This document shows positions 25,306-36,218 of a stretch of DNA of 64,000 bases, in pieces (within the stretch, counting starts at the first letter, position 1; every line of letters begins with the position of its first letter). The position numbers and the translations under genes were made by a program. Source of the stretch: Doris montereyensis (Eukaryota > Mollusca > Gastropoda > Nudibranchia > Dorididae); the NCBI GenBank assembly GCA_037039925.1, contig JAXRKP010000120.1:114501-178500 (forward strand), given 5' to 3'. The notes under the pieces are model-generated. The model was not told where the DNA came from, made no database searches, and worked only from the letters and a program-made list of their open reading frames with translations.

Positions 25306-25361
25306 AATATTCACAAGTAATAAGTACACAAAGGATTTACGTAACCGCAACAGAACAGCAA

Positions 25362-25640
25362 CTGGCGCCGATAGCTCAGTCGGTAGAGCATCTGACTGCC
25401 ACTAGTACCACGCAGGAGTTCGATTCCCAGTCCGGGGAAATTTTTCTGACCCTCCTGTTGACCCAGGAGTGAAATGGGTAGCCAGGTTTATTCAGACTCA
25501 GCGAAAGTAAAGGCGGTGTGGAAAGCAATGGCAAACTACTAACTGCATTATGCTGTATGTCAAGAAAACTCAGGACTGTACTCCTCATTCCCCAATGCTC
25601 AATTGAGTATGGGACTTAGATCTACTTTTTTTTCTTTGCT
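25362..25640 (+). mobile_element. tRNA-derived SINE (family D)
   Basis: The head resembles a tRNA: box A 'tagctcagtcggtagagca' and box B 'gagttcgattcc', about 30 bases apart. The body contains 'ggaaagcaatggcaaac' and 'gtcaagaaaactca', motifs known from RTE-type LINEs and their partner SINEs. The anticodon arm does not fold well and there is a long non-tRNA body, so it is not a functional tRNA gene. Confidence 0.7.
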
Positions 25641-25764
25641 AATTAAACCAAAAGGAAAAACCCAGACAAGGGCCTCCAAAAGATACGCCACACAACAAAA
25701 ACAACAGACCGACGTGACTGTCACTGTCAGGGAAGAACCACTATGAAAAGTATGAATGATTGTT

Positions 25765-26095
25765 CTGAGTGACTCGGTAGTCCAGTGGCAAAGTGTTGGC
25801 GTCTCGGCCAAAAGGTTGTGAGTTCAACCTGGCAGGTTGAAAAGTTTTCTTGAGTTCTATTTCAAGCAGAACCTACCCCACCTCGTCCATGTAGGTGATT
25901 TGACGCCTAATCTCACCGTAGACCGGATAAAAGGAGGTCCAGTGTGCAGATTACATCAATGTGCACGTTAAAGATTCATTGGCTTTTTAAAGCCATTTGC
26001 AGGGCAGTCTGAGCAAAATTAAAAACCGTGAAAACCCTCTCGAGATCCCCACTTAGTTGTGGACTGATGTGAGTAAAATCAAATCAAATCAAAAG
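25765..26095 (+). mobile_element. tRNA-derived SINE, family B
   Basis: tRNA-like head 'cggtagtccagtggcaaag', box-B-like 'ttgtgagttcaacct'. The body has 'gtgcacgttaaagattcatt' and 'gcagggcagtctgagcaaaa'. It ends in an (aaatc)n tail, 'aaaatcaaatcaaatcaaaa'. The tail and head make this the most complete family B copy. Confidence 0.8.
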
Positions 26096-26199
26096 TCGTT
26101 TTTTTCAGTTGCTTATACATACAATAAATAATTCAAAGTAATATTAATAAAAGTATTAATGATAAGCAAGTGCATTCCGTATAGTAGTAGTGACTAGTA

Positions 26200-26350
26200 G
26201 CGTAGGTGGCCTAGTGGTTAGTCTGCCGGATTTGGGTTCATGAGGTCCTGGGTTTGTTGAATCCTAGCAATTGTCAATACTGAGCTCGACATTGTGTCAT
26301 TTGGGAAAGACGTTTTAGTGCTGTTATGACACAATTTCCCACTCGACCCA
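26200..26350 (+). mobile_element. tRNA-derived SINE, family A, partial
   Basis: 'ggcctagtggttagtctgcc' (box A), 'catgaggtcctgggttt', and 'tttgggaaagac...cccactcgacccagg', matching the first half of family A copies at 46067, 51310, 57515 and 58345. The central and 3' parts are replaced by a (GT)n run. Confidence 0.7.
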
Positions 26351-28211
26351 GGGGAAAATGCTATCTTTATATTGTATGTCATGTGTGTGTCTGTCTGTGT
26401 GTGTGTGTGTGTGTGTTACGAAACACTGCATTTTCCTGGTTCCAGTTCCACTTCCAGCCAGTGCGACTGATTCCTTCCTGCTACTGGTAGGTACTGGTAG
26501 GCCCTACTTCTTTCCTTTCTCCTTTCTTTCATATCTCTGTTTTCCTCAACGTCATAAAGACAGGAGGAAAATGGAATTACATGTAAAACTTTCACAAATA
26601 ACGCTGATTGATTTTCGTTTCTATAACATGAAAAGTTTTTTGGTTTTGCCATAATGAAGCAACTCGAATACGATGCTTCGTCAGTTTTCGCAATGAGTAT
26701 GGTGTTGATGAACGGGGTGTTTACATGAGGATAGAGTTCCTTTCACTTTCATGACCATATAAGCCCATACTAAAAGACAGAATAATCCATTAACGTTTAT
26801 GTAGCGTTAAACATAATAGCAATACAAGATCTCTTGAGGGAACAGGACCTCAGTCCGTTATTGCTCACTGGGAAGGATTGCTTGATTGATTTATTGAAAT
26901 TCTCCTCGTCCGCGGTATGCTGTATTGCAAACAGGACAAAGGCTTTGGTCTTGTCAAAGGGTCGTGCATGGTGCAATGAGATCAGGTTTTACAAAAACTA
27001 TAAAAATACGTCTCTAACAAAATCGGGATAAAGGTGAGTTTTAAAATAAATTTCGTGTGAAACGATGACTGGAGACATCGTTAGCTTCCGTGTACCTTCG
27101 TTTTAAACGGTAGGTAATTATATCTATGGTACAATTATAATGTATGGAACTCATTCATCATTGTCACACGATGAGTATGATATTTAAGGATAACTGCTGA
27201 GTACTGCCAACATATTATCAAACTCAAATCGAAAATCTGAATAAAGAGTAAAAAGCAAGGCAAGCTTCTTATTCTCAGAACGAAGCAGAACTTACCTTAT
27301 TGCACACCTTTCATTTGTAAAGATAGATACTGGTACCCAGATCTGATCTCAACCAGAGTAGATTGACATATATATCTTTGATTCTTCGTGAGTGCCTTTG
27401 AGTTCTTAAAGTAGATACTTAATTTAGTTATTAGATCTAGATTTAGTTGTCTGAATTCAAATAGATCTGAGTGTGCTGATGATAGGCCCTAGATCTAGAT
27501 CTAGATCTAGTCTACATGAAGAAACAGTAGGAAAAGGAGATGAATGCGAAGAAAAAAAGGAAAAGAAGTAAGAAACGATGATGATGGGGAGAAAAAGCAA
27601 GAAGATGTGGATGATGATGAAGAAGAACAACACACCACGGTGGTCATTTGGACCATTCAGGATTCAGACATTGGGTGTTTAACCATTTTCCATTCACCAC
27701 AGCGAGTCACAGATTTTGCTAATTTTCGGTCCTATTCACCTTGCCTCCCCCTGCTCTTAACAACATAGTAGCTCTTTCCAGCCATGTGTATTGTGATAGG
27801 AAATGTGTAATACGATGTGCTCTCATACTCTAGTAAATGAGGGTGGTCAGTTGCATTTAAGCTAGTGGCGAGCCGGTATAATACCAGTCAGTCACCTCTT
27901 TTTTTTTTCGCATGAAGTGATTGCTCAATGAATGATAGTGGGCTCTGATTGGCTGAATCAGATTGTGCAAAAATAAGCTTTTCATTGATGTCCATAAATC
28001 CCGCCGATGTCAAAGTTAAGAGCTCATCTGAGGCGATTAAAGTTTTTAAACACTCCGTAGAGCCACTACGTAAGAAGCTCAGAAAACAAGCCCATCACTA
28101 TAAAACTAATTTGATTTTGCATTGGAACTACTAGTGTCATTAAATTTTGACATTCGAGTAGATGCGACGGAGCTTTGTCTTACGCGTCCTCAGCGAAACA
28201 CGGCACAGCCT
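26351..28211. other. Intergenic DNA, no gene seen
   Basis: Contains a (GT)n run (26384-26416), a module D relative (26490-26570) and a short (AGATCT)n stretch at 27488-27510. A small Lys/Glu/Asp-rich open frame at 27544-27768 looks like low-complexity noise. Confidence 0.5.
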
Positions 28212-29858
28212 TCTAATTAGATCTGAAGGGATTATGTAATTGGTGAAAATGTTTTCTCCATGTTTTCATGATTTGGCTGTCTTCTTTCATTATTTCTCCT
28301 TTGGCGTTCTTAATTTGTCGTATTGGGCATGTTTTTCTTTTCTCATGCTCTTCACGTCCCCCAGAACAGCTTTTGATTTCCTTGATAGCTTTCTTGAAAT
28401 TTTTGTCCAAACTCTTCCCATTGTTCCTGTTTTGCTTTTCTAACTTCCTCTTTAGCGATAGTTTTTTTATTCAGGAATAATATATCCTACCCTTTGGTCT
28501 CTTTGTTTGCAAGTATTTCTTCCAAGCATCCTTCTTTTCTTTGATCTTAGTTTTGACATTCTCATTCCACCATGCTGTTCTTTTCCCATCTCCTTTAATA
28601 TGTTTCCTACTACACCTGAGGAGTGTTTCTTATACATCTGCCACTTTTCTTCTATTGTGCTATCATTCAGATCTATCTGTCTTTCACTGATAAATCTTTT
28701 TATCCTAAATTGGTACACATCTCTTTACTAAAATACTATTGGTTTATCTTAAGTTTAGTAGCTTTCTTCTCTTTCCTTTTCTGTTTGTTTTCTTCAGTCA
28801 GTAATCTCATTTTGGCAATCACTAGGTGATGATCACTAAATATTCCTGCTCCTCTATTTACTCTTGCATCCAATGTTATGTAAAAAGGGAGCTGCTAACT
28901 ATGTAGTCATATGTAGTCTATGATTGACTTTTTCATGCCTGTCTTCATTTAGTCTTGTATATTTGTGGATATCTTTATGAGGAAGAAAGGTATTTGTTAT
29001 TTTCATGTTATTCTTTTTAGGCAAAAATCTAGTATTAGTCTCTCTCCTTCTTTACCTATTTCTCCTCCTGACGTTTCTACATTGCTGCCTACTCTAGCGT
29101 TTAAATCTCCTAAAACCATTATTTCCTGTTTGTGTTTAAGATTCTCTGCAGCTATTTAAAAAAATATTGTTTTCGAAGGTATTCTTTTCTTCTTTAGTGG
29201 CGTCTTTGTTTGGTCGATAAGCTATTAATATTAATAATTTAACTTCTCTTCCTTTTGGTTTAACATTTACCTCTAATGGCTGTGGGGTTATAAATTTCCA
29301 GCTTTCTAGTAGCTTTTCATGCCTTTTATGTACCGGTACTAGGAGACCTACTCCTGCTTTAGCTCTATCTTCGACATCTACTCCTGAGAAGATTAAAATA
29401 TTATTTGGTCCTACATTTTCTATTCCTTGTCCTTTTTTCTTTGTTTCTGTAATAGTAATAGCCAAAATGTCTACTTTGAAATTTTCCATTTCTTCAACTA
29501 ATTCTAACTCTTTTCCATTTATTGCCCTAACGTTCCATGTTCCAAAAATCACAGCCCGTGTTCGTTTCCATTTCCATTTTCGTCGTTGAAAGGTCAAGCC
29601 GGGTATATTATATTTATTTCTCTGCATCGGTTAGGTTTTGGATAAGCAGGGATTAGCCCACTGTACCCTAGGTAGATGGTGGGGCTGCCACCTTGAGGCC
29701 CCCTACCAGGCCTTGTTAATGTTATTTTCTGTCAGGGTTAACTCCCTTAGACTTTGGTCAGCCAAGACCGGCCTGCAAGGCAGCAGGAGACTAGTGGAGG
29801 ACGGGATCATACAGGTGCCTTCATGTCCACTGCCCGGTTTTAGGGATCTGAGATTTCA
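28212..29858 (-). mobile_element. RTE-like non-LTR retrotransposon, 3'-truncated copy
   Basis: Reading on the minus strand: a 5' UTR shared with the copy at 58973 ('gtacagtgggctaatccc', 29644-29670), then an AP-endonuclease start 'FGTWNVRAINGKELELVEEM' and 'ESWKFITPQPLEVNVKPKGR'. Next comes the linker '[20 protein letters not shown]', and the match is lost at about 28212, before the RT core. Frames are broken several times, so it is inactive. Confidence 0.85.
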
Positions 29859-30065
29859 AATTTAGTAACTGAGTATGTGAGTTTTTTAAGCTCAACTGTA
29901 ATTGGTTTTGTTTTGCCTGAATTGACAAAGCATTGATTTATACAAACTAACAAATATACATGTTCTTAATCTTATGATCTCTCCCTTTTTTTCCTTTTCT
30001 GGATCTCCCCCTGAATGCGGCTTGTCTTCAAACGTCAGTCGGCATCACCACTTTGATATTTTAAA

Positions 30066-30510
30066 ATGGCTGGTGTATTGTTTGAGGATATATTTGATGA
30101 AGGACATTGATCCAGATGGCAAAAAGTTTGACCGGTTTCTCGCTTAATTTGTGAGAGTGAATCTTTCAAAATGGACCTCATTCTTGACGTTAACACTCTG
30201 ATTTACCCAATTGACCTAGGAGACAAATTTCGCCTGGTGATTGCCACGACGTTACGTGAGGACGGATGTCCAGATGACGGGATTTCAATCCGACCGCCAC
30301 GGGTCCCAGTAGAGCAGACCAGTTTGAGTACGTCATGTACGGAAAAGTCTATCGGATTGAGGGCGACGACGGAACCCTAGATTCATCCAGACTGGCAGCA
30401 TACGTTTCATTCGGAGGACTTCTGATGCGTCTGAAGGGTGACCCCAATAACTTCATGGTTTTGAGGTTGATGCCAGGATATATCTAATGATGAAAAAATT
30501 GGCATTTTGA
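30066..30510 (+). CDS. POLR2H: RNA polymerase I/II/III subunit RPABC3 (RPB8), intronless copy with frame breaks
   Basis: RPABC3 is the OB-fold subunit shared by the three nuclear RNA polymerases, normally about 150 residues. Starting at ATG 30066 ('[11 protein letters not shown]'), recognisable blocks follow in order across the whole length: '[12 protein letters not shown]', '[20 protein letters not shown]', '[17 protein letters not shown]', '[20 protein letters not shown]', '[20 protein letters not shown]' and '[15 protein letters not shown]', then TGA. Length (445 nt) fits a complete protein. At least four breaks are needed: near 30099, at the GG in 'gaccggttt' (30133), near 30281, and in 'gttttgag' (30460). 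All are small losses. No introns interrupt it, so it may be a retrocopy. However, the breaks look like those in the neighbouring multi-exon genes, and an intronless functional gene misassembled by indels is equally possible. Confidence 0.9.
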
Positions 30511-31490
30511 TTTTAATTTTGATTTTGATGATGTCGTTTCTCCCCCCCCACCCCCTCCCATTTGCCTTAGTCTGTGTTCTGTGTGTGTTGTTGTTATTGT
30601 TGATTCTGTTTAACGTCGATTATTTAACCTCCTTTGAGGGGTTGCGATGCGTCTGCTTGAAGACTTGGAGTTTACTGTCGCCTCGACACGCTCTTCTGTC
30701 TTTGGGTAAGGCCTCAATTGACGAAATTCATGATGACATGTTATTATATTTCAAAGTTGGATTGATTATGTAAATCTTTCTTTATCTAACTTTATATTTA
30801 CATCCGAGTCTTTATCAAACAATCAGGACTCTTTCCCATCACATTGCATTGCTTAACAAGTCATTTGAAAGTGAAAATGTTGAAATACGTTTCGTTTAAA
30901 GCTGAACTTGGAATGATATCAAATAGTGTAATCTTTCCTTAGTAGTAGACAAGTTATTGACTGAGTCATGGCTCATTTAATTAATTTCTAATGATTTCTT
31001 TTGTTTTCTGAGAGTTTTGTGAAGATAGGGGTAGATCTAGACCCATCAGCTATCAGAATTATATTTTTTTCAGGAATGTGTGGGAAAATGCGAAAAAAAA
31101 AGCTCATTAAAAAGTGGTGTGTGGCAAGAGGAAATAGAATCATTTTAATAAGAATGAATGAGTGGTAATATGTTATATGAAATGAAAATACATATATACA
31201 TGTATACGTTACTTGTATGTATGCGATTAAACTTTGCTTAACCGCTGTTCTAGTTCTAGCTTACCACCAGCTTTTCATTAATTTCATTTACCTGTGTAAT
31301 TGTACGGATCAGATACTCAGATAGTATTAATACAAACACAATGAAATAACTCATTATACCGCCATCCACCAATGCTTTGGCATTTATGTCCCTTAATAAT
31401 TATTTTAAAATACAATTCATTATTGTTATACCACTAGCGTGCATCACCACCCTCTTCCCTGAGGTGATGAATCGAAAACATGGGATAAAC
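30511..31490. other. Intergenic DNA, no gene seen
   Basis: AT-rich. Contains the first copy (31014-31091) of a 78-bp sequence repeated perfectly at 32835-32912. Confidence 0.5.
31014..31091 (+). repeat. 78-bp direct repeat, copy 1
   Basis: Identical base for base to 32835-32912, including a run of seven T. The flanks differ immediately outside on both sides. Confidence 0.9.
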
Positions 31491-31527
31491 CTTGTATTAC
31501 TGGCAACGGGCAATTTCATTGTATAGG

Positions 31528-33153
31528 GTGTCCAGCAATGTAGAAAGTATGTCGGATTTTTCATACTCAGATCGGAAATTGATGTCTTGGGTAGGAAATG
31601 GGGCTCAGGTAGTAAAATTTAAGGACGAACATGAGAGAAAATCAGGAAATCGAATTAGACATGAACAATTATCGTCACCGCGAAATAGGAAAATGCAAAT
31701 AAGTTTGTGGACGATGAATCATCATTTTATCATCCATTTTCGGTCATGCATGCTTTGCTGGCGATTCTTTCATGTTGAAACTAAATGATTCCAATACCTT
31801 CTTTATGATTTGTAAAGTTTGCCCAATGAATTAGCATCGCATTTTGACACAAAGCTTAGTTACAATACTTTCTTTAGTTTTAGTGCCTATAGCAATACCA
31901 TGAACTGCGTATCTACGGCCCAGCCTCCTTTCTTCAATTTGACTTTTTTTACTCTGGAAAGATTAAGAATGTCGTGTGTGTTAAAAAGCCGATCGCGCAC
32001 GTTGTTGTATGGTTTGTGTCAAAGGGAGAGAGATAGAGGGCAATATGAATATTTTTAATTTTAAGTCCGATCGCGCACGTGTGTGTGTGTAAGAAGGCTA
32101 GACAGAGAATGTTTGTGTGTTCAATGCGACTAATGGTGCATGTGTATTAGTATTAAAGAGAGAGTATATGTGGAGAGTCAGTAGTTTACGGATGACCTAA
32201 AGGCAAATGCAAGTGTTTAGTGAGAATAGAGGAGGTTGGATGATCGAAGGGATATCATGCACAAACGGCCTGATAGCAGAATAGAGGCGGGAAGGGGACA
32301 GGGTGAAGAATGTCAATGTGAAAACATATGATGGCAAAACAAGAGGCGACTGAGTCTGACATACGGTATCGGAAGAGAAAGAGAGAAATATCGAAGGTGT
32401 CTACTAGGAAAAAGGCAATTATGTACTATACTATATTTAGATCTAGATTCGGTTTTGTTGAAGAAGAAAGAAAGAGGGGGTGGGCTGGTTGCCAATATAA
32501 TGGAGATATTTTACTAGGGGAGGGGGGTGGGTAGATGTTTTACATTGCAGTCAATTAAAAACTAGATCTAGTTTTAAGTTTTTGATCCTGAGAAAGAAAG
32601 GGGGAGGTGGGGGGTGGTGGCTAAAGGTAGAGCAGAGGAAGATTTATAATTCGCAGAGTTCAATCAAGTTATGGAAAAAGTCTTCCAAACCTCATTTTCT
32701 TCTCAGTAGACTGAGTAAGTATTTGTGTGTGTGTTTAGGCTATGATATTGTCACTCTTGTGTTTTATTTATTTTTCGAAAGGAGAGAAGGGGAAAAAATT
32801 CATTTTTGTACTGTTTGACTGTTTGCAATTGCACGTTTTGTGAAGATAGGGGTAGATCTAGACCCATCAGCTATCAGAATTATATTTTTTTCAGGAATGT
32901 GTGGGAAAATGCTGAAATATAATTAATCCAAAGTGAAACATTAAAGAAATGTGTGATCACTTTTCATTTCAATTCATTGAGATGCACTAGAAAGTCATTC
33001 ACTTATGATTTGAATTAACAATATAATAATGCATTGAAATTGGAAATATTTACGCTGTTCTCCGTTTCTGGCGTCGGGAGAGTACTTCATTTCCTAGGTA
33101 GGATTTTTTGTGTTGAGGTATGAAATTTTCAGTTGACTTTTTGCTGGACACCC
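31528..33153. mobile_element. Possible TIR-bounded element
   Basis: Left end 'agggtgtccagcaa' and right end 'ttgctggacaccct' are exact 14-bp inverted complements about 1.6 kb apart. No transposase frame and no clear target-site duplication was found, so it may be a decayed or chance pairing. Confidence 0.35.
32835..32912 (+). repeat. 78-bp direct repeat, copy 2
   Basis: Second copy of the sequence at 31014-31091, 1,821 bp downstream, without a mismatch. Confidence 0.9.
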
Positions 33154-33593
33154 TGATTATCGTCATGCATCCCTTTTAACACGCCAAGTTACCACTGGCA
33201 CAACAGTTGGCGATATAACGATGTTTGATGTTTGAATGTTATTGAGAGACAGGATGTGTGTATCTCCCCCCATGGCAAATGATGTATAATATTAATAATT
33301 CATAAATACTTATTGAAAATAAAACAATGAAAATATTTTAAGACTTCATTATTTTATTGTTTTTTTATTCTGTCTTTCTAATACATGTATACCGGTACTG
33401 ATGATTGATAGCGATACTGTCCACAAAAAGAAACGCATGTTATTTCTATGTCATTCAAATTTCTTTCTACAACTCACCGCTCATATTTCATTAGACTGAA
33501 ACACTAACGCTAAGTCTAAGAATCTAAGAATGTTTTGTTTCATTATTGTCAGTGAGTAGTGAGTTCTTTTCAATTTGCAAACAAATTTTTATA

Positions 33594-34530
33594 CAGTGCA
33601 GTCCCCGATAACGACATCTCCAAATAACGACAATCCCCCGATAGCGACATGGATCTCTGGTCCCGTTTTTGTGTGCTATATATATCATTATCATTAGTAA
33701 AAAAAACCTCCGAATAGCGACGTGAAACACTCCCAATAACGACATAAGTCTAGCCGTAAACACTACATTTGACATGAAAATTTGATCACGTAAAATTGAG
33801 ATGTATTCTTAACAATGAAAAACTTCTTTTCTGGCCAATGACAGCGTGTGAAACCCCATGTTCTTAGCCAATGAAAACACTTCTTTTTTGACCAATGACA
33901 ACGCTACAGCAAGTGCTTCAAATGTTCCTATTACTATTACTGACGCGGGCGACTGAGGAGCTGACTGCCCTGTTGAGCGAATAGATGACATTGACATTAG
34001 TCGATATGAGTATGTCAACATTGACGAAGACTTGGCAGTGAGCGGTGGGGTATCTGTTGATACCATTATTGACAGCATCAAAAGAAAGAGAGCAGCAACC
34101 TGACGATGACGCAGACGGCGACGAACCTGACCCACTTGTGACAGGCAGTGATGCGCATGCGGCACTACACCCTAAGCGTTTCGCCCTGCAACACAAAGAT
34201 GGTGACCGGTTATTTGGCTTGCTGTTTGAGATGGACGAGCAAGTGGCACACATGGTTAACAGCTCCAAGGTGCAGTCTGGCATAAGAGATTATTTCTCCA
34301 TCTCTGAGGGTACCAAGGCCGTGACAACCAGCTAGTAAACCCATCTGCTGGCTCTACCAACCCCACCCCCAACACACCGGCCCTTTTCAGGGCTCCACCA
34401 CATCTTCCCAATTGACTAGCCTCCTCGTAACGCCCCCCTTTTGAAAAATTCTGAATAACGACATCCCCCGATAACGACATGATTGTTCGGTCCCGAGCAA
34501 TGTCGTTATCGGGGGATTGTAATTGTACTG
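33594..34530 (+). mobile_element. Tigger/pogo-like DNA transposon, internally deleted
   Basis: Ends with CAGT...ACTG termini flanked by TA on both sides (33592-33593 and 34531-34532). The terminal parts share 'ccccgataacgacat', inverted at the right end ('atgtcgttatcgggggatt'), and both ends carry extra sub-terminal copies of the 'aataacgac' motif. The interior (33960-34335) encodes pieces of a Tigger transposase C-terminus: 'DIDISRYEYVNIDEDLAVSG', 'VDTIIDSIKRKRAAT', 'DRLFGLLFEMDEQVAHMVNS' and 'QSGIRDYF'. The DNA-binding and DDE catalytic parts are missing, so it is non-autonomous. Confidence 0.85.
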
Positions 34531-34764
34531 TAATTCTGTTAGTCAATCAATAAATCAAAGTATGAAGATTTTGTTGTTGTCAATTTGTCCTTTTTAACCG
34601 TATTAAGTTTTTAAGATATGATAGATATACGTTACTTTTTGTGGACCGTAGTATACTATGCGTGTTAGTGTTGCATTGTCAATTTTCTATATTATTATTA
34701 TTAATTAACTGTCTGTCCATGTCAGTCTCCCATTCAATTTATCGTGGGTGGTTGACGGGTGGTG

Positions 34765-34880
34765 CTGGTAGGTATTACTTCTTTCCTTTCCTTCTTTCAC
34801 TTATTTTTCATCTTGCTGTTTCCTCTTAATTCACCTGAGATCACCATAATGGTGGATGGGGTAAATTTCAAATAAATTCT
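34765..34880 (+). repeat. Module D repeat copy
   Basis: 'ggtaggtattacttctttcc', 'cctcttaattcacctgagat' and 'tggtggatggggtaaatttc', then the SINE C pair begins. Confidence 0.6.
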
Positions 34881-34919
34881 AATTTTATCTTTCTTTTTAA
34901 TTTTGAAATCAGCTGCCAT

Positions 34920-35150
34920 TTTCTTTGGTTCGAAATTTGTCTTTCTGTAGTAGATGTAACGTAGATAAAGACAAACAGTGAGGCAAGGAGCATGTCGTAA
35001 GTGAAGGCAATGACATAAGATAATAAATATGAAAGCCTCATAGGAACAAAGACTAAACAAATACAGGGAATAGACAAAAGAAAATCCTGGCCACATTGGG
35101 GATTGAACCTGCGACCTCTGCGTCGGCACCCATTGCCTCGCTTAAAGGAG
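34920..35150 (-). mobile_element. tRNA-derived SINE, family C (left arm of inverted pair)
   Basis: Reading minus: tRNA-like head near 35140, 'cgcaggttcaatcccc' (box B), then 'attccctgtatttgtttagt' and 'gttcctatgaggctttcata'. It shares this order with the + copy that starts at 35151 and with remnants at 46030-46500 and 54430-54560. Confidence 0.75.
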
Positions 35151-35345
35151 CGTAGTTTGCTTGGTTGGTAGCACGCTTTCGTGGCGAGGGATGGGTGCCG
35201 ACTCACAGGTCGTGGGTTCGATCCCCCATGGTGGTCAGGATTTTTTGGTCTATTCCTTGTATTTGTCTCATCTTTGTTCCTATGGGCTTTCATATTATCT
35301 TGTGTCATTACCTTCACTATAGTAGATGTATAACTATAAGTATAA
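35151..35345 (+). mobile_element. tRNA-derived SINE, family C (right arm of inverted pair)
   Basis: Box A-like 'gcttggttggtagcacg', box B 'cgtgggttcgatccccc', then 'attccttgtatttgtctcat' and 'gttcctatgggctttcatat'. Head-to-head with the preceding copy. Confidence 0.8.
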
Positions 35346-35437
35346 ATATATATAAACATGTGCCATACATTTTGAGAGCTAAAGATAACATTTATTCTTC
35401 TCTCTCTCACTCAACGGGTGGCAGGGCTACTGTGGTG

Positions 35438-35560
35438 GTACTGGTAGGTCCTACTTCATTCCTTTCTTCACTCTTTCACATCTTATTCATTTTGATTTCC
35501 CCTGAGATCACTGTATTACTATTCGGTGGACATGGCAAGTTGCGATGAAACAAACAAAAC
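35438..35560 (+). repeat. Module D repeat copy
   Basis: 'tggtaggtcctacttcattc', 'cccctgagatcactgtatta', 'ggtggacatggcaagttgcg', 'atgaaacaaacaaaa'. Confidence 0.6.
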
Positions 35561-36027
35561 CTCTCTGGAGAGAAAAATAGTTTTACTTATATATTACTTT
35601 AGTACTTATTGTTATAGTAGGGTTGAACATGGTCGGTTCAACAAGATTTAGAAGAACTATTACTATTAGACTAATGTTTTTTAAATTGCTGTTGCTTTGC
35701 TCAATTCTTCCATGAAATTGAATCTCACATATTAACCTATACTCATACTTATACTAGTCATACTATACTCATACTGTAATGCTTATCTTATACAATTGTA
35801 TTTATAAAGAAGAAAATGGGATTGGAGATGTAGTAATGTGACAATCTGTTCATTGTTATTGTTATTGAATTATTGACTCCAAAATGTCATCATCACTAAA
35901 TTCAATAATGTGCAAAGAACATAAAAGTATCCCAAGGGATGGAGAGTTTTTGCAACATTGGCGTGGCTCATTCAGAGTCATTCCACAGCTGAGGTTCACA
36001 GTATTTAACGTGACTCTAGATTTAGTA

Positions 36028-36178
36028 CAGTAGTCGCTGGATAAGCACACTGCATAAACGCGCCTACATCTGCTGACCAAATTTTTACTATGTGATAAAA
36101 ATGTTATAAACACATGGTATGCATAAAAGCACGCTTTTTCCTGACCCCAAAGGGCATGTGTTTATCCAGCGACTACTG
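36028..36178. mobile_element. Tigger/pogo-like MITE, 151 bp
   Basis: Starts 'cagtagtcgctggataagca' and ends with its near-perfect inverted complement 'tgtttatccagcgactactg'. TA flanks both ends (36026-36027, 36179-36180). No coding capacity. The satellite array begins about 40 bp downstream. Confidence 0.85.
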
Positions 36179-36218
36179 TAGTATAAGTACAAGGAGTTAG
36201 AAGTTCATTTAGATAGGT

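Noticed and set aside
25362..25435. Functional tRNA gene
   Set aside because: Boxes A and B are present, but the anticodon and acceptor stems do not pair well and the sequence continues into a SINE body.
27544..27768. Small Lys/Asp/Glu-rich protein
   Set aside because: Low-complexity sequence with no splice context, homology or conserved start signal.
28240..29159. Plus-strand open frames
   Set aside because: Antisense shadows of the minus-strand RTE-like element.
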